A stretch of 64,000 bases of DNA from Ephemerocybe angulata (Eukaryota > Basidiomycota > Agaricomycetes > Agaricales > Psathyrellaceae), in contig JAACJK010000003.1 in the NCBI GenBank assembly GCA_013368325.1, forward strand, positions 806,001-870,000, in the 5' to 3' direction. The position numbers and the translations under genes were made by a program. Every line of letters begins with the position of its first letter. Position 1 is the first letter of the stretch. Positions 52,785 through 64,000 of the stretch are shown here, one piece after another. The notes below the pieces were generated by a model. The model ran no database searches and had not been told where the DNA came from. It saw nothing but the letters and a program-made list of their open reading frames with translations.

Positions 52785-55700
52785 TTATAATGCATCGTCG
52801 TCTTCAGGTTCAGGTTGGACACCATCCTCGTTCCAGATCTCGAGGAACTGTACGCGGCGTGAGTATAAGGGACATAGAGAGTGTGGTAAGTGCTTACAGT
52901 AGCTTTCTGAACCTCTGCATCGTGAGTAGTGTGGATAGGATTAACTGCGTATGGCAGCCGATCCCATGAGATTGGTGTCTCATGTTTCTTCATGACAGGC
53001 TTGTCCCCGATGGCACTCTTCTTTCCAACCACGAATTTGTTGCATTTGCTAAAGTGTCAAGCAGTTTCAGTGGGGTGCATCGAGCGAAGAGATCAAAAGA
53101 CGTACTCTTCAGAAAGCGAGTAAAGTGTCTTGAGGTGTGCCTTAAGGAGCATTACCATCGCGATGATGACCGATGTGCGCATCAAGGGAACGGTTTCGTG
53201 TCCACCTGGAGCGGCTTCAGTCTTCTGCGAGCTATCCGAGGACGGGGTAGGGTCGACGTCCATAGGTGTCTGAATCACGGTTAGCAAGGAAAGGTTTAGG
53301 ATGCCCAAGCTCTTTGGAAACTCACAGGTTCGGAAGCGGCAGCGGCAGCGGCGATGTTCTCAAGTGAGGGCGTTGCTGAAGGCGGCGGAGGTGGATGAAG
53401 ATGGGTGAGAAGATGAGCAGGCGAAATAACATCCAAGAGTTGCACGCCAGTCGTCGAAAGCTCTTTGGTCAGGAAGTTAATAACGGTGAAGACCTCCTCC
53501 TGTGTCTTGTACTCGAACGTCGCGAAGTTTTCTGCCATGTATCGTGTGAAGTCAACGTCATACTGCGTCGTCTTGTAGTCCTTGTTGTCAGAGAAGACCT
53601 TGACCATGGCCTTCAAGAAGTCCTGACGACTCTGTCGCTTCTCGCGAACGAGTGAATACCACCTTTGAAGGAGGGCGACGGGCGTTGGCGTCAAGCGATA
53701 GCCTTGAGGTCTCTTAGATCAACGATCCCGGGATCTCAAGTATAGACATACCTTGAACGGGACCATTCGTAATAAGCTTCTGATAGTCGAAGGACTTGTG
53801 GGAGCTGACGTCGTAGCGAGTATTGAGAAGAGAGGCATGTTTGCTGTTGAGGTAGGAATGCAACGCAAGCGCTCGATTGCTGATCATAGGAGACGGACTG
53901 GTCTCCAAAGCGATGATCACAGGGAAAGACTGCAAGGGATGGGCCAATCCTCCTTTGACGGTGAATGTCAACACGTCAAGTGCTGCAGCTTGGATATACG
54001 GAGTTGGAGACAGGGCGGCAGCGAGAATGTGATCAATATAGCGTTGGACTATAGCAGAGCTCACTCTGGTACGTAGTCAGTAACAGCAAAAGTGCCACAC
54101 AGAAAAGGGTAGCACATACCCGGACGCAGCAAACCCATCAGTATTCCCGACCAACTCATCCATGTCGACATCATTCGGCTTGTTCCTCTGCTTGGCTGTT
54201 TCTTTCCAAAGCACTTCAGCACCGGCGTTCAGAACTCGCTAGAAAGAACTTACCCTTCTCCTTAGCGCTGTGCTTCTCCGACTCTGAGATCAAGAATCCC
54301 TGCAGGATTCTAAGCAAGCGACCACGACCCTCCTCTTCCGACGAGGCAAAAATGGCATCCATGATCTCCGCAGATTGCTCATTGGTCATCAAGGTAGGCT
54401 GTGCTCGGAACAAGAAACCTAAGCATTGAAGAACGCCACTACGAAGTTTGGCATCGTCGAACTTGTGGTATATCCGGAGCAGAACCGAGTATATGTGGTC
54501 CATAATCGGGCCCTATATCAAACGAGATAAGTACGAGTCGCACCCAGCATTACCGAGGAACACGAACCTTAGATATACTGTCGATATCACCAGCGAAGTC
54601 TGAAGTGGTGCGTAAGTCTACCTGGGCCACAGGCCACAACAAAACTGGCTTACTTTCGCGCTCCTGGCGAAGGTGATCGAAGTTGCAATGCTCTCCCAGG
54701 AGTGCGACGATGAAGACCAGCATGAGCATGGCTCGATTGTCCTTCGGCGCCGTTTGTTGCCTGAAGAAACCCACCAGTCGCCCTACGAACCCAATTAGAA
54801 AAAAATGATGCAAAGGCGATTGAAAGCATACCATTGCACGACTTCAGCAGGTTGATCAACAACGAAAAATCGTGTGTGAGGTGATCAACCACGACACACA
54901 TGCATGCAACAGCTTCTTGAAGGAGGTTTATACCACCAACAGGGGAAGGTTTAATGATCATAGGTTGAAGCGCGGACTGAAGCTCGCTGCCAAACTTGGC
55001 TGCCGTCTTCGGCATGTGAGGCACAGAAACCCGGAAAATCTTCAGCAGGTGCTCAGCCATCTGGACCTCCTCTGGCTATAGGGTCGTTAGCATAGAGAGA
55101 CTGTAGGAATACTGAGGAAAAGGCTCACTGTAGAAGCATTCTTCAGGTATGGGAGTAACGTCGAAGCATTCGAACCGGAAAGAACCGAAGGATACGCAGA
55201 GCTGAAGAGGTAGATCGTCCTTATGCAGTTCACGATTGTCTACAAGTCATTCCGGTCAGCGCCTCTCTTCAGGCCGAGCAGAGTAACACTCACAAATCCA
55301 GGTAGATCGCTAGCATCAACCAAACCATCAATCAACGTCTCACAAATCTCCGTGTACCGCTCATGCAACGATGCTGCTTCATTCCCTTCCTTGCCCGCGA
55401 TGATCTTATGCAGGACGTCCTCAAGAGGCGATGTACCATGATTCTTGTTGAAGTTGGCCGACGTCCCCATGATGACCGAGACCTTGGTCAAAAGTGCACT
55501 TTTGTCTCGATTCGCCTGACCTGCCTTGCCCTTCATCGCAGACTGGAGAGGAGCAGGAGGGAACCACAGCTCCTCAACCGTCTTGATGGCAAGATCTTTC
55601 ACGGTATCGTCTTCATCCAACATGCGAAGGACTAAACGAGTCGATGTGTCAATCTTCCTCGCGGTATCATCTGTGACACTATAGAAGGACTTGAGCAGCT

Positions 55701-58700
55701 TGATAACCCTCTTCCTGACACCGAGGCCAGTATCCTGTCGCTAATCTCAGACAAGGACGATCGACAAAGAAAGGGACAATGAACGTACCGCCATTCGGTC
55801 AGCGATCTTTTGGTAATAGTCACCAGCCACTTCAGGTGAGTCAATTATGTACTTGCCAATCAACTCAACGGCAGCGTCACGAACAGCAGGAGAGCTATCG
55901 AGAAGATGGCTTTCAATCCCACGACGAACATTGGGCTAAGGACCAAAAGAACAGTCAGCATTGTAACTGTAGGAAGGACAGATACGTACCGCAGATAAGA
56001 TGGTTGCATCGCTCATAACAATCTGTCCAAGCGCACGAAGCGCTTTCGTACGCATGAAGATCGCAGGAGCATCCAGGGCCGCCAAGATAACATTCAAGAT
56101 AGGGTGGAACGAGTTCTTCAAGCCCTGAATGGTGCCGATTTCCTCGGCCAGCCGATCTATGCGAGAGGCCTCCTCCTGCGACCCGATGTCAAAGACATCA
56201 GTGGAAGGATCCTTCCAGACTGCTCTCAGCGCAGCCTTGAGCTTCTGCCCAAAGGCTAGGAGCTTCGCCTGATCCTTGCCGTTCTTGCTCTTGAGGTTCA
56301 TCTCGTCGTCGTCGTCCCCGGTGTCGTCGAGTTTGTGGTCGAGCTGTTTTACACAGATCGCAAGCTCTTGGCAAAGTGTCGCCGCCGTGAGCTCACGAGC
56401 ACTCTGAACACGACGCTATCAGCAACTCGCCACAATAGATATGGTGAAAGTACTCACGTCGTACGCTGGGTCCTCAAAAGATCGCTTGCTCAGATGGGCT
56501 GCAACGTCTTTATGGGCCTCCATGACCTTCTCAAACTGCTTCACGTTATAGCTACTAACGACCTCGTCCAACGGCTTCAAGTCCCGGAACTTCGAATCAT
56601 TCTCGCCGTTGGCCTTCTGTACCTTCAACACACTCGTCCGGATACGCGCGGCGATGACGCCTAGATGATCCAAAGCCATAGTCTTTGCCGCGTTACTATC
56701 CGCCTGCGAGTTTGACTTGATATCGTCGAGGGAAGCGACCTATGCAACTGCGGTTCAGCCGACCCCTAAATCATCGAAAGGACTGGCTCTTACCATGAAC
56801 TTGGACGCGATACTCAGAATTAGCCCAGCAGCCGGCCACTCAGGCCAATACAGGACGGCGAGCACGTCCTCGATAAGGTTATCAAAGATCGCCCTGTACT
56901 CTGCCTCGTTCGAGTTCTTTGTGGCCTTACCTTTGCCAGACCTCGAATTCAAGAACAAGATAATCGTCTTCGCTGCCTTAGTCGCGGACTCCAGGCCAGT
57001 CAGGTACAACCGGATCTCCTCATGATCGATCTCGTCGAGGAATGGCTCCTCAGTCTGGTTACTGCCCCCCTGGCTCTCTGAAAAGCTCTCCTGTCTCTTT
57101 AGCGCGAACTTGGCTTGCCGCTTCTTTTCGATTGCCCGTGCGCCTAGGCGAACATCGTGAGCTGACGTTTGAACGAGTTGAAGGAGCAGAGCCGACACGG
57201 TGCGGATGGAGCGACCATCACGCAAGCTGTTGACCACGTTAGAATATGTGCTCTTGACCATCAGACCGATTGAACGCTTACCGGAATTGCCCAGCCTTCT
57301 GCTTAGGATCAGAGAGCTTAATGAGTGAAGTCAAAATCTCTTCTATGATCCAGGACCTTTGATCATCGTGATTTGCGAAGATCTGTCGCAGAAACAACAT
57401 TAGTCCAGGGTCATCTAAGCCCACGGAGGAGAATGGGATGCTTACACTCCGAATCAACGAAAGAGCGTCCAACCGCAACCCTCTCATAGCACTCTTCCCA
57501 AGCGTCTTGTTCACAATGCTATCCTTCTCTTTATCTTTTTTACTGCTTGCCCTGCCCGATGACTCATGCTCCGCGCCAGACTCAACGACGAAGAACGGTC
57601 CGATCGCGATATATACAGTCTGAATGATAATCGAGTCGGACATCGCAACACTCTCCGCGTTAACAAGGGCATTGATCTTAGGGAGGACGGCGGAGAGTGC
57701 TTGAAAGAGGTCGGATATCTGCTGACGATGATATCCCTGCGATGTGGTCGAAGATGATCCATACGAGGCCACGGACTTCCCATTGGATTTGACGATGTGC
57801 ACGAGCAGAGGATGGACGCCCAGGAGCTTGTTGCTAACAGCCTCAGGGGAACAAGCTTCGACGAATGGGTATAGAATCTTCGTCAGTCTGCTCTTGATAG
57901 TGTTGAGGCAGCCAGTAATGAGCTCTTCCGAGTAAAGCTATACAAAGGTAAGAAAACTGAGAATATGTACTGGAGTATTCGACTGACCTGCTTTGGCAAC
58001 CTATCGCTACCGAGGAGCGCAATGCAGCAGTCCGCTGCTACGATACTCTCCCTCGCAATGTCCAGCATCTTACTCAGCTCCTCCAATTCCGAGTCTCCCA
58101 CTGCGGGAGACGACTCCTTGAGATTTTGATTCAGTTCGTCATCATCTCCGTCGATCTCGTCCGAGTTGTCCTTGGCTTTCTTCGATTTCCTCGACTTCTT
58201 AACAGGGGAACTTCTTGCAGAGGCGGTGCCACTGGCCATGGGAGCAGACGACGGCGCTGATGGGAATGGGTCCATATCTTCTGCTGCCTTAACACTCCGT
58301 TCGAGAGTCTTCAACAGTCTTGATAACAGCTGGACGTCGACATCTGCCATACGACCATGCTTCCTCGCTGGGGTCGCCAGGAGGCCAAGTGCTCCGCCAC
58401 TTGCTTGACGCATCCGTTTGCTCGGTCGTGTGACCTGGCCAATGTACTTGGAAATCTTGCGAACGAGTGCAGGGCTCAACATCGGTCGGGCAACGTCAGT
58501 CGACAGGGTCGAAAAGTAATCTTGAGGGAGGTCGTCCGGAACGATATCAGCAGGCAGGGAGTCTTCCATCTCGAAGAGCTCCTCGACGACAGAGAGGAAC
58601 TTGTCAAGAGGACCTAAGAGAAACAGTTTATAGTCTGCTAAGGAATTTTCAAGAAAGTGTAACTCACCTCGTTCATCGCGGTCCCCTGTTCGCCTGGCAG

Positions 58701-60175
58701 AGCCTCTCACAGAGTCCGTAAGCGCCCGTCTGCGGACTGGACTCGCAAGTGGGTCTTCCTCCGACCCATACCCCCCCAAATCAGGGGTGTCATTGGTGTT
58801 TAGTCGATGACCCTTGCGTGAGGAAGAAGGTGTTGAGTATGGGCTTGGAGGAACGAAAACGTAGGCTCTATTCACAATTCGATTAGGAGTGGGAGTAACA
58901 GCACCCACTGTCTTAGTGGGCGAAGCAGGCGGCACCGACGATCCTGCAGAGGTATTGGTCCTCGAGGTTGTACTGGGGGTAAGAGGTACGGAAGTCCCAG
59001 GCGTCCGAGGAGTCCCTAAAGTCGAATTTGGGGTCTTGATGAAGGCAGACAAGGGTTTGTATGCCTGCATCCGCTTTGCAGACGGCGACTGGATCTCCAC
59101 AACAGGTTTCCGTTTCTGAGGAGTGACGGAAACTGGATTATTGGAAGCCGCGGCCTTCTTCACAGGGCTCAATCCCAACGATAAAGGATCGGGACTATCG
59201 TCCGTCTTTCTCGGGAAGGTCCTCGGCGGCGGTGTCCTGGGAGCTGGAGGAGGGGGCATCGGGACAGGTCGAGGAGAAGCTTTGACCACTGGAGCGGCCG
59301 CCTGAGCAGTGACCAGTTTACGATCCAAGTAGTTGTCGAAGTATCTATTAGAATCTGGCGCCGTGTATGGTCTCTGAACCGGATTCGGCATTGGGTGGGC
59401 TATTGGGGGAGGTGCTGGTGCTGAAGGTTGCTGCATGTGTCCTCCGAGAGCAAACGCTAGGGAAGAGGAGGAGTTATTCATGGCTGGTGGTGGTGGTGGC
59501 GTCGGGTAAGCACTGCTAGGCACTGTCCGTTGGAACACGGATTGGGCGAATGGAGGGGTCTGGTAGTTCGACTGAGGCCATTGGGGTTGCTGCTGCTGCT
59601 GCCTTGGTGGTGGAAAGTTGTACTGACTGCGCAAAAATAAGCATAAAAGCTGGATATATGCGCCGATATCGGGTACATACTGGGTGGATTGATCATTTAA
59701 CATCCTGACGGAAGTATCCCGGGCGTCTTCCCAATATGCTTGGTGATTAGAAGGCATCTGAGGTGCCGAGAAGTACGATAACTGTTGGTTATAGTCGGTA
59801 TATGGTGGAGGTGGAGGATGGCTACTGCTGGAGCCATATCCGGGGTGGGGTTGGGACGAGTAGTAGGATGGCTGGGCATAGCTAGGTGGGGCAGCTGTAA
59901 TGTTGAGATTGCCAACATGCCTTGCGACTGCAAGAAGGACATTTGAACTCGGAGTAAAGCTATATTCCATCGCACATACCATGCACCGTCGGCCCTACCG
60001 ACGCCATAGGGTAGCTTGCCAGTAGCTGTTGAGCATTCTGAACGGTCTGATTGGCAGCATTGGTGAACCCCCGGGAAATATTTGAATTAATGTTCTGGCT
60101 CTGTTCTGGTGGTGGATGGCCATTTTGGCGGTACTGGGGATGTTGCGAATTGTACCAGGGGTTATGAGGGTCCAT
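52785..60175 (-). CDS. SCC2: Cohesin loader SCC2/Mis4 (NIPBL) homologue
   Basis: Loads cohesin on chromatin together with Scc4/Mau2. Very large multi-exon gene, estimated near 2,000 residues. Checked joins: 60175-59980, 59927-59681, 59626-58668, 58613-57988, then from 57937. Further coding blocks fall at about 57.9-56.76, 56.68-55.94, 55.84-55.24, 55.06-54.22, 54.06-53.71, 53.69-53.30, 53.26-53.1 and 53.03-52.79 kb. The N-terminus is Pro/Gln-rich and disordered. Then follows a long HEAT-repeat region with [54 protein letters not shown] and the Scc2 C-terminal [20 protein letters not shown]. The protein ends FLEIWNEDG... with an acidic tail. [15 protein letters not shown] near residue 620 is a likely nuclear signal. 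Homology class is secure; exon edges beyond the first five are approximate. Confidence 0.88.
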
Positions 60176-60456
60176 TGTGGCCAGCGACGACCAGCATTCA
60201 GACGGTGCTGGCAGACGTCGAGAACGGAGTCCTCAACGAGGTAAATGAGCCCGTCGCTGCCTCGCGCGACGCGCTGTGAAAGTCACACGCCCGTCACACA
60301 GTCACGCCCCCTTAATTCTCGCGGTATGATGGGCCAAAATTTACGCGCTGAGTCCACGGTTTGTACCTTATGCAGTTGTTCTTCTCTACTTTCTCGCCCT
60401 AGTTCTTGGTTCTACGCCTGCTCTCGTATCTATTGCCCCCTCTCTCAATTTCTCCC
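60176..60456. promoter_or_regulatory. 281-bp divergent promoter between SCC2 and the DEAH-box helicase
   Basis: The two start codons face away from each other across 281 bp with no other gene, so both promoters must share this interval. It holds a pyrimidine-rich stretch (about 60378-60455) just before the helicase start. No TATA-like element seen. Confidence 0.6.
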
Positions 60457-63198
60457 ATGGTTGTGGCTACTGCAGGCCGCTCTACACCGAAGCCGGGGAA
60501 ATCAGTGGTTCAACTCTTCCGCGACAAGTCCCAGAAGTACAACCAGCACAAGAAACGCGAATCCAAGCCTATGCCATGGGTTGACGTCTCCGACGAAGAG
60601 TCTGGACAGAAAACTGGGAAGAACTCTCTCAAGCGGAATGGTGCCATGGCGAACGGGCAGAGCCCAAACCTCCCCAGTAATCACCGCCGGAAGAAGCCAC
60701 GGCACTCTCATGATACTTCGAGTCATGCTCATAACGGCGTCCAGGAGGACGCCACGAATGGGGCGGGTCCCAGTTCCCTGTCCAAGGCAGCTGCTATCCA
60801 GGAGCAGCGTAAAGACCTTCCTATCGCACAAGGCCGAGAGGCACTGATAGAGGAAATCCGGAAGAACGATGTCACTGTCCTACTAGGAGAGACGGGTTCC
60901 GGAAAAACTACACGTACGTGGAGTTTCCTTTCCTTACTGTCCAGGTTGTCTTACCCTTGGCTTCAGAGGTACCTCAATACCTATTGGAGTCTGGATTGGT
61001 TGGGAACGGGATGATTGCAGTAACCCAACCTCGACGGGTTGCCGCTACCAGTCTTGCTGCGCGTGTGGCTCAGGAGCAAAACGCCCCCCTCGGTCAACTC
61101 GTGGGGTACGCCGTTCGTTTCGACGAGAAGTCAACCAGCAACACGCGAATCAAGTACATGACCGATGGTATGATTGTCCGAGAGCTGCTTTCAGATCCCA
61201 TGCTCTCGAAATATAGCGTGGTGGTTGTCGACGAAGCGCATGAGCGGACACTAAGAACCGATCTACTCCTTGCCAACCTCAAGAAGATTATCAAGAAGCG
61301 GAACGAGCCCACCAAACGAGATGCGAAGGGCAAGAACAACACCACCAGTTCAAATCCTCTTAAAATCGTGGTGATGAGTGCAACTTTGGATGCTGAGAAG
61401 TTCAGCAAGTTCTTCTCTGGGTACGTGAGCTACTTCACAGACATAAAAATCTCCCTGACTTACTCGATGTAGTGCCAAAATACTCTACGTTAAGGGTCGC
61501 CAGCACCCTGTCAAGATATACCATTCTGCCGAGCACCAGATGGATTATGTCGATTCCGCTATGCGAACGTTCTTCCAAATACATACGGACCAACCGCCGG
61601 GAGACGTTCTCATCTTTCTACCAGGTACTGGATTCTGTTGGGTTTAGCGATCGGGAGGAGTCTAATATGTTCGGCAGGACAGGAAGATATCGAGAGCTTG
61701 CAAGCGTCAATAGAACTCTTTGCTCGGCAATTACCCGTCAACTCCCCTAATGTTCGATAACCATCTTCACCTTTACCACGCCTTGCTGATACGTTCCTAG
61801 GTCCTTATATGTTCCATGTTCGCCGCGCAAGACAGTCGCAAAAACATCCAAGCCTTCGCCCCCGCACCGCCCAACACTCGAAAATGCATCCTTGCCACCA
61901 ACATCGCCGAAACCTCAATCACCATTCCCGGCGTAAAATACGTCATCGACACTGGCAAATGCAAGGAAAAGCAGTTCCTCGCCCGTGCCGGCGGCGGAGG
62001 ACTCGACACCCTGCTCACGAAAGATATCACTCAATCTTCCGCGATGCAGAGAACAGGTCGCGCAGGTCGTGAGGGCAGCGGCATGTGTTTCCGGTTATAC
62101 CCTGAATCGGCGTTCAAAGCGATGCAGGTGTCGTCCGAGCCTGAGATTCTGCGCACGAGTTTGACGTCAAGTATACTCCAGCTCAAGTGCCTTGGGCAGG
62201 ACATGCAGGACCTGGACCTCATGGATAAACCAGACGAGGAATCCAGTGCGTTTCACCTTGCAATGTGCTATAATGAATGGACTGGCTGACTTTCCTCAAC
62301 AAGTTATCTCCGCCTTCCGTACGCTTTGGCTCCTTGGATCCGTGGACCAAAAAGGCAGCCTCACCCCCGCCGGCCGTAAAATGGCTGCCTTCCCCGTCGA
62401 CCCGATGTACGCCTGCAGCATCGTCGCTTCAGAAGGACTGCAATGCACTTCCGAGGTCATCGATATCATCTCCGTGCTTTCATCTTCTTCTAAGCTCTTC
62501 GTCGATATCTCCGACCAGAGAGATGCCGTCGCCGAGCAGCGTCGGAAGTTCCGGCACCCCAGCGGTGACCATATGACGATCTTGAATGTCGTGCGTGCGT
62601 ATGAAGAAATATCGGCTTCAAACGGGACCACCAGCGCGAACAAGAACAAGGCAGCGAAAAGGGAGTGGTGCAGGAAGCACTTCCTGAACGAGCGGACCCT
62701 GCTTGAAGCCCAGGAAATTCGGAACCAGCTGAGAACGGTGTGTGAGAGGGAAAACATCAACTGGACGGTTTCGGCATTGAAGAAGACGGCAGTTGTGGGT
62801 GGCGCGAAGGAAGATGGTGTTATTCATGAAGAAGACTCTATCATCAAGGCTTTGGGACATGGTCTAACGGGTAACGCAGCTTTCCTTCAGCCTGATGGAA
62901 CATATAAGCAGATAATGGGGCCTTCGGTGAGTTACTGCCTTTCTTTCCCTACGACTAAGGCTAAGTGACCCTTCGTTTTACAGATTGTTAAGATCCACCC
63001 TAGCTCCGTTCTTTGCGATAAGAAGGTGGCTGCTATCATATATGACGAACTGGTCTGTCCCTTATTCTTACTCAGCCTGTCCTTTTTGTTGACATGCAAG
63101 TTTAGGTCTTCACAAACCATATCTACGCACGGGGCGTTTCGTCCATCCCTAAAAGCTTCTTCGCCACACACGAGCCACTCAAGCAAAGACATGCATAG
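60457..63198 (+). CDS. DEAH-box RNA helicase, DHX33/Dhr2-like
   Basis: Exons 60457-60913, 60967-61420, 61473-61624, 61678-61751, 61801-62245, 62304-62926, 62984-63052, 63106-63198; all phases agree, 788 residues. Residues 1-120 form a charged, disordered leader. Motif I GETGSGKT (144-151), Ia TQPRRVAA, II DEAH (241-244), III SAT (290-292), V region NIAETSITIPG and VI QRTGRAGR (462-469) are intact, so the ATPase should be active. The HA2/OB part includes RTLWLLGSVD, LTPAGRKMAAFPVDP and KIHPSSVL. Size and HA2 pattern suit the DHX33/Dhr2 branch (nucleolar pre-18S rRNA processing) better than the larger splicing DEAH helicases; that subclass call is inference. The last 30 codons are split over two small exons. 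Confidence 0.85.
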
Positions 63199-64000
63199 AC
63201 TAATCTACCCTTATCATTTCTATATAGTACTGCTACACTCATGGTCACCATGACGCACATGTTGACCTATCACGACACTGATGGATTCTTTTCCCAATCC
63301 AGTCCAAAGAGCAGGGAGCGAAAGGCCAGAGGTTCCAGTTGCCGGATTCGCTTTCTATGGCTCTGGACTAGCTGCATACTTCTTCCTCTTGTCGCCTGCG
63401 TCAATATATCGACGCCTGACAAGCTTTGTCACGCACATTAGCGATTTCAGGAACTAACCACCGACCTTCCCTCACCCTTCCTTGGCTGTCCCTCAGTAGC
63501 AGGCGCTTATGGGCGCAGACCCGTGCGTAGCCGAATCCTGACTTGGTCCCGACTCCATTTTGGGAGAGTCAGGCACCAAATCAAAGTGCGTCCAATTTAA
63601 CCTAATTTAACCGAGCTCCCTCAGGATCAGGAGCTGATTTGTCCATCGCAAGGTTTATTAGAGGTCGTCGAGAAGCCAACCATAGGAGCAGAGTGAATGT
63701 AAGGAGATCTTGGACTCCCAACGCGATGGTCGCTCCACAAGTCCTACCCAGGAAGAAGTGTTCTCAAACTGGATACATGTAATCTTGCCTAAACCTGCAG
63801 GCACAGGAGGAAGTTGAGCGAGGTACCAGCGATGATTGAGCGTTACCCACAGCTATAGTACTCCGGAAGAAGGTTCGTCCTAGGAAGCTGGATATAGTGA
63901 GATTGAATGGCGCTTCAGGACGAGATGGATGCGGCCATAATTGAGGTTTCGGCCGTGGCACGGGTGATCCTCGCTCTGACCTCAGTCTAAGAGGCGAGGA
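63199..64000. other. Right-end intergenic, no gene seen
   Basis: 802 bp after the helicase stop. Frames are short and unsupported; a small direct repeat TTTAACCTAATTTAACC occurs at about 63597. Confidence 0.4.

Noticed and set aside
2690..58730. Recurring T(T/A)AGCGCCCG word at about 2690, 10036, 19482, 40757, 48113 and 58719 as ends of a small element
   Set aside because: No consistent partner end or flanking repeat, and one copy lies inside an SCC2 exon.

Overview
The window is nuclear DNA of a filamentous basidiomycete, most likely an Agaricomycete mushroom. Genes carry many 45-70 nt spliceosomal introns of the GTRNGT...YAG type. There is a tandem family of large F-box proteins, and the largest mobile element is a KDZ-type DNA transposon. 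Gene models were built by reading splice junctions by eye and checking that exon lengths keep frame; where exon coordinates are listed the phases were checked by hand.

Left part (1-15 kb): a mitochondrial NAD+/folate-type carrier cut by the window edge, four F-box genes in the same orientation (1.3-9.4 kb), a lineage-specific protein, a four-exon PEX8 peroxin ending in ARL, and a small two-exon protein of unknown role. At 15.09-17.83 kb lies a complete, very young LTR element: identical 192-bp LTRs, TG...CA ends and a CAGGC target duplication. It has no pol genes and carries one low-complexity ORF.

Middle (20.2-38.75 kb): an 18.5-kb segment bounded by inverted repeats of about 80 bp. Both ends hold related subterminal tandem arrays (about 187/147 bp and 159 bp units). 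Inside is a six-exon KDZ transposase (SWIM zinc finger, CxC5- and CxC6-like cysteine clusters, C-terminal DDE-type region) and five accessory genes of unknown function. Two of these show exon duplication and one has a single-base frameshift. I interpret the whole as a giant cargo-bearing KDZ transposon. It is the strongest candidate here for something undescribed.

Right part (38.8-64 kb): a BTB/POZ gene, two long gene-poor stretches (40.4-43.2 and 44.8-48.5 kb), a single-pass membrane protein with a Ser/Ala-rich stalk, a patatin-like phospholipase relic, then a conserved housekeeping block: GPALPP1-like protein, Sec14-type lipid transfer protein, the cohesin loader SCC2, and a DHX33/Dhr2-type DEAH-box RNA helicase that shares a 281-bp divergent promoter with SCC2.
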